A DNA stretch of 64,000 bases, taken from contig JBBSDP010000009.1 in assembly GCA_038240605.1 (NCBI GenBank), forward strand, positions 48,639 to 112,638, read 5' to 3'. The position numbers and the translations under genes were made by a program. The stretch comes from JBBSDP01 sp038240605. GTDB taxonomy: Bacteria > Planctomycetota > Phycisphaerae > Tepidisphaerales > Tepidisphaeraceae. Position 1 is the first letter of the stretch. Each line of letters opens with the position of its first letter. Under the pieces are notes generated by a model. It was not told the origin of the DNA. It saw nothing but the letters and a program-made list of their open reading frames with translations, and searched no databases. Positions 6,483 through 15,770 of the stretch are shown here, piece after piece.

Positions 6483-8519
6483 TTGCCCTGGACGGAATCA
6501 CCTTCGGTGAATTGGACACACGGCCCTTTGGCGATCGGCATCACCCTCCTCTCGAGCATCGCGATCGGGTGCCGTAAACCTACGCCGACTTCGAAGCCCG
6601 CCGCGACAGTGCTATCGCCCATCTTCATCGATGATACCGACCGCGCGGGAATCCATTTCACCCATGACACCGGCCCCGCGGGGCGATACGCACTCCCGGA
6701 AATCATGGGCTCCGGCTGCGCGCTGTTCGACTACGACAACGATGGCCGCCTCGATGCTTACCTCGTGCAAAACGCCGGCCCTGCTGGACCCAGGAACCAG
6801 CTCTTTCATCAGCTGCCCGACGGCACGTTCAGGGAGGTGAGCGCCGGCTCCGGGCTCGATGTATCCGGCTGGGGAATGGGGGTAGCTGTCGCCGATGTGA
6901 ACAACGATGGCCTGCCCGACGTGCTCGTCACCGAGTACGGCCGGCTTCGCCTTTTCCTGAACGAGGGAAACGGAACGTTTCGGGATGTGACCGTCGAATC
7001 GGGATTGGCGGGCGACGCCGAGGTGCGGCAATTCCCGCTCCCCTGGTACACCAGCGCCGCGTTCTTCGACTACGACCGCGACGGCTGGCTCGATCTGGTC
7101 GTCACGCAATACGTCGCCTACGACCCGCAGCGCGTCTGCACCGATCGCGCGGGGAAGCCGGACTATTGTGGTCCATCTGTGTTTCCGGGGAGCGTCACGA
7201 GGCTTTATCACAACACGGCAGGGTTGGGGGTTCAGGGTTCAGGGTTCAGAGGGGGGGGCAGGGTTCGGGGTTCAGGGTTCAGTATCGGATCCGACCTCTC
7301 CGTTGGACGTTCGATGTTCGACGTTCGATGTTCGGTGTTCGAATTTCCGGAAACGCGAACGTCGAACATTCAACATCGAACGTCGAACATCGAACAGACG
7401 CAGGCAAGCCTCCCAATGAGCCCTGAACCCTCTTCGAGCCTGAGCCTCAGAGCCGAAGGCCAAACCCTGAACCCTCCCCCGATCCCCCACTTCCAGGACG
7501 TCACCGTCTCCTCTGGCCTTTCGACGATTCCCGGCCCCGGTCTCGGAGTGCTCTGTCTCGACGCCGACGGCGATGGCTGGCCCGATATCTTCGTCGCCAA
7601 CGATGGCAGGCCAAATCGGCTGTGGATCAATCGGCACGATGGCACGTTCGTGGATGAAGCCGAACGCCGCGGCGTTGCGTTCGACGCCACCGGGCAGGTG
7701 CGCGGGAACATGGGGATTGCGCGTGGGGACTTGGCAAAAGGTGCACTCACGATCTTCGTCACGCATCTGACCGAAGAGTCGAACGCGCTTTGGATACAAG
7801 GATCAGGGGGAATCTTCGCCGACCAGACGAGCGCCTATGGCATAGCCAACACCCGGCATGCGACCGGGTTTGGTGTCGTGATGGCGGATTTTGAAAATAG
7901 CGGCGCGCTCGATCTTGCCATCGTCAACGGCCGCGTGGTGCGGGCCGAGACGAATCAGCCGGATCGTTCGGTGGCGACCTTGTCTCCCTTCTGGCAGCCT
8001 TATGCGGAGCGCAACCTGTTGCTGTCACATCGCACAAACGACGGACAATTCCACGACGTTTCCGACGCCAACCCCGACTTCTGCCGGACGCCCAACGTGG
8101 GCCGTGGCCTGGCGCACGGAGACATCGACAACGATGGAGGAGTAGACCTGCTGATGACCACCGCCGGCGGCCCTGCCCGGTTGCTGCGTAACGTCGCGCC
8201 GCAGCGCGGCCACTCGCTGCTGGTCCGGGCAATCGAGCCATCACACGGCGGGCGCGACGCGATCGGCGCGCAAATCACGATCGAGGCAGGCGGACGAAGG
8301 CAGGTGGGCTGGGTCGATTCCGGCGGCAGTTACCTGTGCGCCAGTGATCCGCGCGTCCACTTTGGCCTGGGCGCCGCCGATCGCGTCGATTCCATCCGCG
8401 TCCTCTGGCCCGATGGTCTGAGCGAATCCTTTCCCGCCACCGCTGCGGACCGCGTCATTACGCTGGGGAGGGTCGGCTCGGCCCACCATTCTCCCGATAG
8501 CAACCGCGCGCAGCATTAG
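6483..8519 (+). CDS. CRTAC1-family FG-GAP/ASPIC-UnbV lipoprotein, interrupted in frame by palindromic repeats
   Basis: The 678-residue protein starts with a lipoprotein-like signal (GITLLSSIAIGC) and has FG-GAP/VCBS repeats with calcium-loop motifs (LFDYDNDGRLDA, VADVNNDGLPDV, FDYDRDGWLDLV, DADGDGWPDIF, HGDIDNDGGVDL). It ends in an ASPIC/UnbV domain (about residues 575-665, GRDAIGAQITIEAGGRRQVG). Such proteins are exported beta-propellers. About 85 residues near positions 245-332 (VQGSGFRGGGRVRGSGFS and following) do not belong to the fold; they are the translation of nested palindromic repeats at 7221-7480, and the frame is kept. The start may be TTG 6483 or GTG 6507. A second CRTAC1 gene lies at 15817. 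Confidence 0.85.
   Translation: MPWTESPSVNWTHGPLAIGITLLSSIAIGCRKPTPTSKPAATVLSPIFIDDTDRAGIHFTHDTGPAGRYALPEIMGSGCALFDYDNDGRLDAYLVQNAGPAGPRNQLFHQLPDGTFREVSAGSGLDVSGWGMGVAVADVNNDGLPDVLVTEYGRLRLFLNEGNGTFRDVTVESGLAGDAEVRQFPLPWYTSAAFFDYDRDGWLDLVVTQYVAYDPQRVCTDRAGKPDYCGPSVFPGSVTRLYHNTAGLGVQGSGFRGGGRVRGSGFSIGSDLSVGRSMFDVRCSVFEFPETRTSNIQHRTSNIEQTQASLPMSPEPSSSLSLRAEGQTLNPPPIPHFQDVTVSSGLSTIPGPGLGVLCLDADGDGWPDIFVANDGRPNRLWINRHDGTFVDEAERRGVAFDATGQVRGNMGIARGDLAKGALTIFVTHLTEESNALWIQGSGGIFADQTSAYGIANTRHATGFGVVMADFENSGALDLAIVNGRVVRAETNQPDRSVATLSPFWQPYAERNLLLSHRTNDGQFHDVSDANPDFCRTPNVGRGLAHGDIDNDGGVDLLMTTAGGPARLLRNVAPQRGHSLLVRAIEPSHGGRDAIGAQITIEAGGRRQVGWVDSGGSYLCASDPRVHFGLGAADRVDSIRVLWPDGLSESFPATAADRVITLGRVGSAHHSPDSNRAQH
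7221..7480. repeat. nested palindromic elements inside a CRTAC1 coding sequence
   Basis: The outer palindrome has a left arm of GGGTTCAG-like units (7221-7281, with GGGTTCAGGGTTCAG twice) and a right arm of CTGAACCCT units (7420-7434 and 7463-7476). Inside it is a second palindrome of GTTCGATGTTCGAC-like units: left arm 7302-7347, right arm 7349-7395, with almost no loop. The total insert is a multiple of three and contains no stop in the gene's frame. Confidence 0.85.
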
Positions 8520-8535
8520 TGGAAGCAAGCCCTTG

Positions 8536-9282
8536 TTACGTGACATGTCGATCCGCGGTGGGGCGCTGGCCTTCAGTGGCGGGGGTGCCGCGGTCGAGGA
8601 GTTCCATTCGTTGTGTGTAGGGGAGTGGCCGGAGCGTGCCCACTTCCTGAAGACGGTGGACGACGTCCGCCACTTGCGCCGTCCAGTTCAGCACCGCCCC
8701 CAGTTCCATCGCCAGCTCGGCGGCATCCGCGGGCGGATGGCGGATGAGCGATTCGAGCGTGAACATCACCGCCTGGGACGGCTGGCTGAGCTGGTGACAT
8801 GCCTCGCCCAGCGCCGCGATCAATACGCGCTGGCGATCGGCTTCCATGAGCAGCCGTACGCTCCGCCGGATCCGCAATCCCACCTCCATGCGCGCCAGGA
8901 GCACGGGGAGGTGAATCGGCTTCACGACATAATCGTTCGCCCCGGCTTCCAGCCCGCGCACCACATCTTCGGAATCGCCTAAGGCCGTCACGAGGATGAC
9001 CGGCAGCGCATCGTGGCTGAAGCGGAGCCGAACCCGCCGCAGCACCTCCAGCCCCATCACCCCCGGCATCTGGACGTCCAGCAGCAGCAGGTCGGGCGCC
9101 GGAGGCTGCTCGATCCGCGCCATGCACGCCCCCCCGTCCGCAACCGCTTCCACCACACAGCCACGGCGGGTGAGGCGGCGCACGAGCATGTCACGGCCGC
9201 TGGGGTCATCCTCGGCGATGAGAATTCGCGGCTGATCGTCTGCCGGCGGAGGCGTGAAACCGCTCGGGGAGGCGTCGCTCAC
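8536..9282 (-). CDS. response regulator with degenerate histidine-kinase dimerisation-like tail
   Basis: A 248-residue protein with an N-terminal receiver domain (about residues 18-140). It has the acidic pair in LIAEDDPSG, the phosphoacceptor Asp in LLLLDVQMPG, the conserved Thr in VILVTALGD and Lys in DYVVKPIHLP. After a helical linker, residues ~150-225 contain EACHQLSQPSQAVMFTLE, which resembles the H-box of a HisKA dimerisation helix without any ATPase domain after it. The protein could be a phosphorelay intermediate or a stand-alone receiver acting by protein contact; no DNA-binding domain is present. No sensor kinase is adjacent, and the next gene (a pseudopilin) is divergent. Confidence 0.85.
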   Translation of the reverse strand: MSDASPSGFTPPPADDQPRILIAEDDPSGRDMLVRRLTRRGCVVEAVADGGACMARIEQPPAPDLLLLDVQMPGVMGLEVLRRVRLRFSHDALPVILVTALGDSEDVVRGLEAGANDYVVKPIHLPVLLARMEVGLRIRRSVRLLMEADRQRVLIAALGEACHQLSQPSQAVMFTLESLIRHPPADAAELAMELGAVLNWTAQVADVVHRLQEVGTLRPLPYTQRMELLDRGTPATEGQRPTADRHVT

Positions 9283-9394
9283 GCCGGCAGTATAACCCTG
9301 CCCGCGCGCTGATGAAGTGCGCGAAATTATATTGGACTTTCATCAGCCGATAGGGATAAGATGCCTCTGTGCGCATATCTCTTAAAAGGTCCTG

Positions 9395-10159
9395 ATGGCT
9401 GACATTCGATTTAATGAAAAGGTGAAAAGTCACCGGCACGTCGTCTTTCCACGCATGGCTTCGTCGAACGGCTTTACCCTTGTCGAGCTGCTGGTAGTCG
9501 TCGGCCTGATCGCCGTGCTGATCGCGCTGCTCTTGCCGTCGCTCAACCGCGCACGCGAACAGGCCAAACAAATCCAGTGCGCCAGCAATCTGCGCCAGAT
9601 CGACACCGCCGTCATCATGTACTGCAACGAGAACCGGGGCATGTTCCCCGGCGGCGGCGAAGCGCCGACCGGGCAGGCGTGGGACTGGATCTACTGGTGC
9701 CAGAGCGGCACCCCCTATACCAATCTCAATGGGTCCGCACTCGTGCCCTACCTGGGCCGGCCGGTGATCCCCGATATCTTTCGGTGCCCCTCGGACAATT
9801 GGGAAGCACATACCGCCGTCGGCAATTATCACGCGGGGAACATTTACTATTTCAGTTATTCCGGGAACGCATTCATCTTTAACGGCGGCAGCCGTGGCAC
9901 CAAAGGCATGAAGGTCACCGATGTCCATAACGCATCGGAGAAGGTCCTGATGATCGATGAGGACGAGCGGACGATCAACGACCCTTACTGGGCCCCGGTG
10001 GTCGGCGTCAACTCCGACGTCCTCTCCGACCGCCATGAAGTGCGCAAGGACATCACCCGGTTCGACGCGCGCGGCAACATGTCCTTCGTCGACGGGCACG
10101 TCGAGTTTAATTCCCGCCTCTACCTCGACGACCCCAACCACATCTTCGCGCCGAACTGA
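9395..10159 (+). CDS. prepilin-type N-terminal cleavage/methylation protein (type II pseudopilin-like)
   Basis: A 254-residue protein with a type IV prepilin signal: the basic leader ends in SSNGFTLVELLVVVGLIAVL (about residues 23-42). Cleavage is expected after Gly, leaving an N-methylated Phe, by a prepilin peptidase in the membrane. The C-terminal part holds RGNMSFVDGHVEF, the DGH-type tail shared by the many planctomycete H-X9-DG proteins. These are thought to form secretion pseudopili or surface fibres. AAAAGG lies 5 bp before the start at 9395; an internal ATG at 9455 would give a shorter leader. It stands alone, without Gsp genes nearby. Confidence 0.87.
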   Translation: MADIRFNEKVKSHRHVVFPRMASSNGFTLVELLVVVGLIAVLIALLLPSLNRAREQAKQIQCASNLRQIDTAVIMYCNENRGMFPGGGEAPTGQAWDWIYWCQSGTPYTNLNGSALVPYLGRPVIPDIFRCPSDNWEAHTAVGNYHAGNIYYFSYSGNAFIFNGGSRGTKGMKVTDVHNASEKVLMIDEDERTINDPYWAPVVGVNSDVLSDRHEVRKDITRFDARGNMSFVDGHVEFNSRLYLDDPNHIFAPN

Positions 10160-10180
10160 CGGCTTGAGTGAAAGAGATTG

Positions 10181-10347
10181 AACCGCCAAGCCGCCGAGAC
10201 CGCCAGGAAAACGGTGATGCATTGCGGAGACCCTAAGATCGCGCAAACTGAAATCTTATTCAGTTCAATTCACCGCAATTGACTTGTCTTCCCTGCGAAT
10301 CTCCCATTCCATGGTAATGCTTGGCGTCTTCGCGCCTTGGCGGTTCC
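10181..10347. repeat. CGCCAAG-unit palindromic element (empty type)
   Basis: The left arm AACCGCCAAGCCGCCGAGAC (from 10181) and right arm CTTGGCGTCTTCGCGCCTTG followed by GCGGTT (10320-10345) are inverted copies, separated by about 112 bp of AT-richer DNA. Inside lies a small hairpin (ACTGAA/TTCAGT, near 10240-10265). The arms are of the same type as those flanking the GxxExxY gene. The element lies between the pseudopilin gene and lpxB. Confidence 0.75.
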
Positions 10348-10420
10348 ATTTCCGGTTTGCGAACCGGTCGCGGGCGGCTTTGCCTTGACACGTTTATTCG
10401 CTCACGTTGCACTACGCGCG

Positions 10421-11629
10421 ATGGCCAAGCGGGTGTTTGTCACGGCGGCGGAGGTGAGCGGGGACAAGCACGCCGGCCATTTGATCCAAAGCCTGCGCCG
10501 CCTCGACCCGTCGCTCATCATCGAGGGACTTGGCGGCCCGGCAATGGCCGCGGCGGGCGCGCACCTGCACCGGGAAACGGTCGGCAAGGCCGCGATGGGA
10601 TGGCGCGGCGCGCTCCGCGCGGTGGAGGTGTACGGCATCCTCCGCTGGACGCGCAAATACTTTCGCGAGCATCCGCCCGACCTCCAGATCTGCGTCGATT
10701 CGCCCGCGATGAATTTCCACTTCGCCAGGGCCGCCCGAGCCGCGAACATTCCCGTGCTCTACTACGTGGCCCCGCAGCTCTGGGGATGGCGCGAGGGGCG
10801 GATGAAAAAACTCCGCGCCTCCGTCGATCGCCTCGCCTGCATCCTCCCCTTCGAGGAGGCCTACTTTCGCGGGCACGGCGTCAATGCGACCTTCGTCGGA
10901 CATCCCCTCTTCGACCAGCTTCCCCGCGACCGCCGTCCGTCTGACGCCCCTCGCGATGCGGCCCATGCGCCGGTCGTTGGCCTGCTGCCCGGATCCCGCA
11001 AGTCCGAAGCGGAACATAACTTTTCGCATCTCCTGGAAGTGGCGCGGCGGATCCGGGCGGAACTGCCCGCGGTTTCTTTTCTCGTGCCCACTACCTCGGC
11101 GACCGATCCCGTCGTCCGCCGTCTGCTTGCCGAACAACCGTCGGCCCGTGCGATGGAAGTGGGCCTGAACGCCTTCGACCAGTTCGTTCCGCGCTGCGAC
11201 CTGTGTCTGACCGTCTCGGGGACGGCCACGCTCCATGTCGCCGCGTTCGGCGTGCCGATGATCGTCGTCTACCGGATGAGCCCCCTCCTCTGGCATGGGC
11301 TGGGCCGCTGGCTCGTCAACACCGGCACGTTCGCGCTCGTGAACGTGCTGGCGAGCGGCGTAACGCCTTCTCGATCGCTGGGGACCGCACACCATATCGT
11401 GCCTGAAGTCATCCCGTGGTACGGGTCCGATGAGCCGCTGGCAAAGCTCGCGCTCCAGCAACTGCGCGATCCTGCGAAGCTTGCCGAACAACGCGCCCGG
11501 CTGGCGGAACTGGTTGCGTCCCTGGATCGGCCCGGCGCATCCGACCGCGTCGCCGGGATGGCCCTGGAGTTGATGTCCGAGCGCCGCCCGTCTGCCGCTT
11601 CGACACCGACGGCTTCGGTTTCTGCCTGA
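10421..11629 (+). CDS. lpxB: lipid-A-disaccharide synthase
   Basis: LpxB joins UDP-2,3-diacylglucosamine and lipid X to make the lipid A disaccharide at the inner face of the cytoplasmic membrane. From ATGGCCAAGCGG (10421) the protein has 402 residues, close to family size. The N-terminal motif VTAAEVSGDKHAGHLI corresponds to the AGE-SGD signature. YYVAPQLWGWREGRMKKL, VGHPLFDQL, GLLPGSRKSEAE and VSGTATLHVA are further LpxB landmarks of this GT19 family. An in-frame ATG at 10337 lies next to the repeat arm and is rejected. No other lpx genes are in the window. Its presence indicates an outer membrane with lipid A. Confidence 0.93.
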   Translation: MAKRVFVTAAEVSGDKHAGHLIQSLRRLDPSLIIEGLGGPAMAAAGAHLHRETVGKAAMGWRGALRAVEVYGILRWTRKYFREHPPDLQICVDSPAMNFHFARAARAANIPVLYYVAPQLWGWREGRMKKLRASVDRLACILPFEEAYFRGHGVNATFVGHPLFDQLPRDRRPSDAPRDAAHAPVVGLLPGSRKSEAEHNFSHLLEVARRIRAELPAVSFLVPTTSATDPVVRRLLAEQPSARAMEVGLNAFDQFVPRCDLCLTVSGTATLHVAAFGVPMIVVYRMSPLLWHGLGRWLVNTGTFALVNVLASGVTPSRSLGTAHHIVPEVIPWYGSDEPLAKLALQQLRDPAKLAEQRARLAELVASLDRPGASDRVAGMALELMSERRPSAASTPTASVSA

Positions 11630-11891
11630 GCCGGCCATCGGTACCGCAATCAAGCCCGTGACTCACACAAGTTGAGAATCGTGTTGCCGTGGAACGTTCC
11701 GGCTTGGTTTGTGATGTGAATACTGGTATAGGTTCACACGCTATTGAAACGAACGGAGACGGTCATTCAACGGTTACATAGCCTCACAACTGAAATAAAA
11801 AGAGTCATGCGAGATAAAATTAATTTTTGAGGCTCATTTTTTTAACTTTTGTGAGAGCGCGTTCGCTGGTTAGCCTGAAGGGACTTACGCC

Positions 11892-12200
11892 ATGGCGCTG
11901 GTCAAGACGTGGGAGGAGCTGAAGGCCCGCGAAGCGAGCGATCCCGCGTCGGCGATTGCCGTCAATGCAGCGCAAATCATCGCGAAAATCGCGAGAGATT
12001 CGATTCAGGGGGCCGATCAACTCCCGCCGCAGGCCGAGGCGGAGATCCTCGACGCGGTCGCAAAAGCCGGTTCCGGAGCGTTCGCGCGAGCCTACGAACG
12101 GGCAATGTCGGCGGCGATGCGGGTCATCATAGAGAAGGTCGCAGACTATGAAGCCGAACGCGCCCGCGCGCAGGCGCTACAGCGATTGCGTAAACCCTGA
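11892..12200 (+). CDS. hypothetical small helical protein
   Basis: A 102-residue protein, rich in Ala, Glu and Arg and predicted to be almost entirely helical (EELKAREASDP, AVNAAQIIAKIARDSI, AKAGSGAFARAYERAMSAAM, DYEAERARAQALQRLRKP). It has no Cys, no hydrophobic membrane segment and no motif I recognise. The start ATGGCG is preceded by GAAGGGAC 9 bp upstream, a reasonable ribosome site. It is preceded by a 262-bp AT-rich gap (11630-11891) with no recognised element. Codon use is like its neighbours, so the frame is probably real. Function unknown. Confidence 0.6.
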   Translation: MALVKTWEELKAREASDPASAIAVNAAQIIAKIARDSIQGADQLPPQAEAEILDAVAKAGSGAFARAYERAMSAAMRVIIEKVADYEAERARAQALQRLRKP

Positions 12201-12363
12201 GCGTGTGCGCGCGACGTTTCGGAATTGAACTTGTATTGTCTATGTCACATCGTATGATGTTCATCAATAGACCCATCCCGTCCGGGCGATTCGGTTGTCT
12301 CGCAAGTTAGCGTTCCCGTCTGTCATGCTCGGCGGCGCGCGGCACCCAGGAGGCGTAGATTTC

Positions 12364-15330
12364 ATGACGTTGCCGGTTACCTCGACGGAACAGCGTCCGT
12401 CCAAGCGTCGCAAGTACGTCCGCGCGGTGGGTCCCCGGCTGCGCGTCCTGCTCTTCGTGATCTTCGGCCTCACCGCCTTCCTCAGCGCCAACTCGGTTTA
12501 CCTCGTCTCCGTCACGTTCATGGAGTGGGTCGCGCGGATGCACCACCGCGACGTCGCTTACGAGAACTACTTTTACCAGTTCATGTTCCTGGCTCACCTG
12601 GCGCTGGGCTTGCTGCTCGTGCTACCGTTCCTCATCTTCGGCATCGTTCACATCTACAACACGTTCAACCGCCCCAACCACCGCGCCGTGCGCGTGGGCT
12701 ACCTGCTCTTCACGGTCTGCCTGGCCCTGCTGGGGACGGGGATTGCGCTGATGCGGCTGGAGCCGTTCAGCATCGGCGCGATGCGCGTCGCGTTGCCGCG
12801 GATCAAGAGCCCGGGGGCGCGCTCGGCGGTCTACTGGGCGCATGTGATCGCGCCCCTGTTCGTGATCTGGCTCTACACGCTGCACCGCCTGGCCGGGCCG
12901 CGGATTAAGTGGCGGGTGGGCCTCAAGTGGAGCGGAGCGGTGGCGGCGGTCGTCGTCCTGATGGTCTGGTTCAACACGCAGGACCCGCGCCGCTGGAACG
13001 TGCAGGGTCCCAAAGAAGGCGCCCGTTACTTCCTTCCGTCACTGGCCCGCACCGCCAGCGGGAACTTCATCCCCGCCAGGGTACTGATGAACAACGAGTA
13101 TTGCCTTCAATGCCACAAGGACAACTATCAGAACTGGTTCCACAGCGCCCACCATTTCAGCTCGTTTAACAACAAGGCGTACCTCTTCAGCGTGCGCGAG
13201 ACGCGCGAGGTCTCGCTCAAGCGCGACGGGAACGTCAAGGCATCGCGCTGGTGTGCCGGCTGCCACGACGTCGTCCCCTTCTTCAGCGGCGCGTTTGATG
13301 ATCCGCACTACGACCTGGAGAGGGATCCCACCGCGCAGTCGGGCATCACCTGCACCGCCTGCCATTCGATCGTCGACGTGCACAGCACCGTCGGCAACGC
13401 CGACTACACGATCGAGGAGCCGCTCCATTACCCCTTCGCCTTCAGCGATAACCACTTCCTCCAGTTCCTCAACCGCCAGCTGATCAAGGCCAAGCCCGAG
13501 CTGCACAAGAAGACGTTCCTCAAGCCGTTGCACAAGACCGCCGAGTTCTGCTCGACGTGCCACAAGGTGAGCATTCCCGCCGAGCTGAATCACTACAAGG
13601 AATTCCTGCGCGGCCAGAACCACTACGACTCTTATCTGCTGAGCGGCGTCTCAGGTCACAACGCGCGGGCCTTTTATTATCCGCCCAAGGCGAAGACGAA
13701 CTGCTCGCAATGCCACATGCCCACGAAAGCCGCGGACGATGATTTTGGCGCCAAGTATTTCGATCCTGAGAAGTCGAACCAGTTGATGGTGCACAACCAC
13801 CTGTTCCCCGGCTCCAACACCGGCCTGGCGGCGATCCGTGGCGATAACGAAACGCTCGAGGCCGAGCGCGCGTTCCTTAAGGACAACATCCGGGTTGAAG
13901 TGTTCGGCGTGCGGGATGACGCGTCGATCGCCGGTGCGTTCGACGTCGTTCGCCCGACGATCCCGACGCTCGTACCGGGCAAGGATTACCTGCTGGAGGT
14001 GGTGATCCGCACGCTGAAGGTCGGTCACCCGCTCACGCAGGGAACGGTCGATTCCAACGAGGTGTGGGTGGACATGCAGGTGGCCGGCGCTGCCGACGAC
14101 AAGGTGATCGGCCGCAGCGGCGCGATGGGCGCGTTGAACGAGGTGGACCCCTGGTCGCACTTCATCAACGTCTACATGCTCGACCGGGACGGCAATCGCA
14201 TCGATCGCCGTAACCCGCAGGACATCTTCACGCCGCTCTACAATCACCAGGTTCCACCCGGCGCCGGCAACGTGGTCCACTACCGGCTCCACGTCCCCGC
14301 CGACCAGGCCGGGCCGCTGGCGGTGGACGTGAAGGTTCGCTATCGCAAGTTCGACACGAAGTACATGCAGTACGTATTCGGCAAGGACCACGTGAACGAC
14401 CTGCCGGTGGTGAACATGGCCGCCGATCACGTCGTCTTCCCGATCGCGGCCGCCCGCGCTGCCCCGACCACCGCGCCCGCCGCGCCCGCGGCGGTTGCGG
14501 TAGTCGTATCCGCGGCGCCCGCATCACCGACGACCAAGCCCGGCGCGCCGCCTCCCTTCCCCGAATGGCAGCGCTGGAATGATTACGGCATCGGCCTGTT
14601 TCTCGAGGGGAGCAGCGGAAGCGAGAAGGGAGAATTGATCCAGGCGGCGGCAGCCTTCGAGCACGTCGCCAGGCTCAAACGTGTGGACGGGCCGCTGAAC
14701 CTGGCGCGCGTCTACATCAAGGAAGGCCGGCTCGGCGACGCCGTGTCGGCACTACAACGGGCATCGATCGGATTTGACCCGCCGGCCCCGCGCTGGACGA
14801 TCGCCTGGCTGGCGGGGCTGGTGGACGAGCAGAACGGCCAGCTCGACGATGCGATCCGCGAGTTCCGCAGTATCCTCGAGGACGACTACCCCGAGCTTCA
14901 CCAGCGCGACTTCGACTTCACGAAAGACTACGAAGTGATCAACGAACTGGGCCGCGCCCTGTTCGAGCGTTCGAAGATGGAGCGCGGCGAGGAGGGGAAG
15001 GCGGCGCGCGAGCAGTTCCTCCAGCAGGCCCGCGACCAGTTCGAGCGGACGCTGAAGATCGATTCGGAGAACGTGACGGCTCACTATAGCCTGGCGCTGA
15101 TCTATCAGCAGTTGGGTGACGCGCAGCAGGCGGAGGCCCACCGCCTCCTCCACGAGCGCTACCGCCCCGACGACAACGCCCGCGACCGTGCGATCGCGAT
15201 CGCCCGCCAGAACAACCCAGCCGCCGACCACGCCGCCCAGGCCACCGTGATCTACGACCTGCATCGCCCCGGCGCGCCGGGACTCCCGGCCTCCGTGAAC
15301 GCGGCGGCGAATACTATCTCGGGGAATTGA
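12364..15330 (+). CDS. membrane-anchored five-haem cytochrome c with TPR tail
   Basis: A 988-residue protein. The N-terminal ~200 residues hold four hydrophobic helices, including a stretch with AHLALGLLLVLPFLIFGIVH and the sequence YWAHVIAPLFVIWLYTLHRL, whose histidines suggest a b-type haem site. A periplasmic part follows with five CXXCH motifs: CLQCH, CAGCH, CTACH, CSTCH and CSQCH, between about residues 243 and 455. The middle region is beta-rich. After an Ala/Pro/Thr linker (about residues 695-725) the C-terminus has TPR-like helices (GPLNLARVYIKEGRLGDAVS, VTAHYSLALIYQQLGDAQQA). It is probably a periplasmic electron-transfer module. The start ATGACGTTGCCG at 12364 is preferred to ATG/TTG options upstream. 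A CRTAC1 gene follows after the GxxExxY insertion. Confidence 0.85.
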   Translation: MTLPVTSTEQRPSKRRKYVRAVGPRLRVLLFVIFGLTAFLSANSVYLVSVTFMEWVARMHHRDVAYENYFYQFMFLAHLALGLLLVLPFLIFGIVHIYNTFNRPNHRAVRVGYLLFTVCLALLGTGIALMRLEPFSIGAMRVALPRIKSPGARSAVYWAHVIAPLFVIWLYTLHRLAGPRIKWRVGLKWSGAVAAVVVLMVWFNTQDPRRWNVQGPKEGARYFLPSLARTASGNFIPARVLMNNEYCLQCHKDNYQNWFHSAHHFSSFNNKAYLFSVRETREVSLKRDGNVKASRWCAGCHDVVPFFSGAFDDPHYDLERDPTAQSGITCTACHSIVDVHSTVGNADYTIEEPLHYPFAFSDNHFLQFLNRQLIKAKPELHKKTFLKPLHKTAEFCSTCHKVSIPAELNHYKEFLRGQNHYDSYLLSGVSGHNARAFYYPPKAKTNCSQCHMPTKAADDDFGAKYFDPEKSNQLMVHNHLFPGSNTGLAAIRGDNETLEAERAFLKDNIRVEVFGVRDDASIAGAFDVVRPTIPTLVPGKDYLLEVVIRTLKVGHPLTQGTVDSNEVWVDMQVAGAADDKVIGRSGAMGALNEVDPWSHFINVYMLDRDGNRIDRRNPQDIFTPLYNHQVPPGAGNVVHYRLHVPADQAGPLAVDVKVRYRKFDTKYMQYVFGKDHVNDLPVVNMAADHVVFPIAAARAAPTTAPAAPAAVAVVVSAAPASPTTKPGAPPPFPEWQRWNDYGIGLFLEGSSGSEKGELIQAAAAFEHVARLKRVDGPLNLARVYIKEGRLGDAVSALQRASIGFDPPAPRWTIAWLAGLVDEQNGQLDDAIREFRSILEDDYPELHQRDFDFTKDYEVINELGRALFERSKMERGEEGKAAREQFLQQARDQFERTLKIDSENVTAHYSLALIYQQLGDAQQAEAHRLLHERYRPDDNARDRAIAIARQNNPAADHAAQATVIYDLHRPGAPGLPASVNAAANTISGN

Positions 15331-15332
15331 AA

Positions 15333-15770
15333 ATGCGTGACAACCGCCAAGACGCAAAGACGCCAAGTGAAGAAGAGGCAGGTTGGGTTGAGCCTGATGA
15401 GCGTATAGATGCGCTGGCGCACGCGGCGATCGGCGCGGCAATTGAGGTGCATCGAATCCTTGGGCCCGGCTTTCTGGAATCTGTGTATGAACGCGCGTTG
15501 CGCGCCGAGCTGAAGCTGCGAGGGATTGCGTTTACCCGGCAAGTACAAACTCGAGTGTTCTACAAGGGCGTAGAGGCCGGTGAATGTTTCCTCGACCTGC
15601 TGGTGGAGGGTTGCCTCATTGTTGAACTCAAGACCTGCGAATCCTTTGCCCCGATTCACAAAGCGCAACTGATCTCGTACCTGAAAGCCCACGGCCTGAA
15701 ACTTGGCCTCCTCATCAACTTCAACGTCCCCCTGCTGAAAGACGGCATCAAACGAGTCATCTTCTCCTGA
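15333..15770 (+). CDS. GxxExxY protein
   Basis: A 146-residue member of the GxxExxY family (TIGR04256 type), named for GFLESVYERAL, here at about residues 48-58. The later blocks FLDLLVEGCLIVELKTCES and AQLISYLKAHGLKLGLLINF match the family and resemble a PD-(D/E)XK nuclease core (D...E-L-K: LDLLV and VELK). The biochemical role is not established. The first ~14 residues (DNRQDAKTPSEE) are translated from the left repeat arm. The stop is directly followed by the right arm. It sits between two genes that would otherwise be adjacent (the cytochrome and CRTAC1 genes), which suggests insertion as a unit. Confidence 0.88.
   Translation: MRDNRQDAKTPSEEEAGWVEPDERIDALAHAAIGAAIEVHRILGPGFLESVYERALRAELKLRGIAFTRQVQTRVFYKGVEAGECFLDLLVEGCLIVELKTCESFAPIHKAQLISYLKAHGLKLGLLINFNVPLLKDGIKRVIFS

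Noticed and set aside
7221..7480. Tandem GGGTTCAG units considered as a CRISPR array or minisatellite
   Set aside because: Units are only ~8 bp, have no unique spacers of constant length, and are mirrored as inverted arms; this is a palindrome, not an array.
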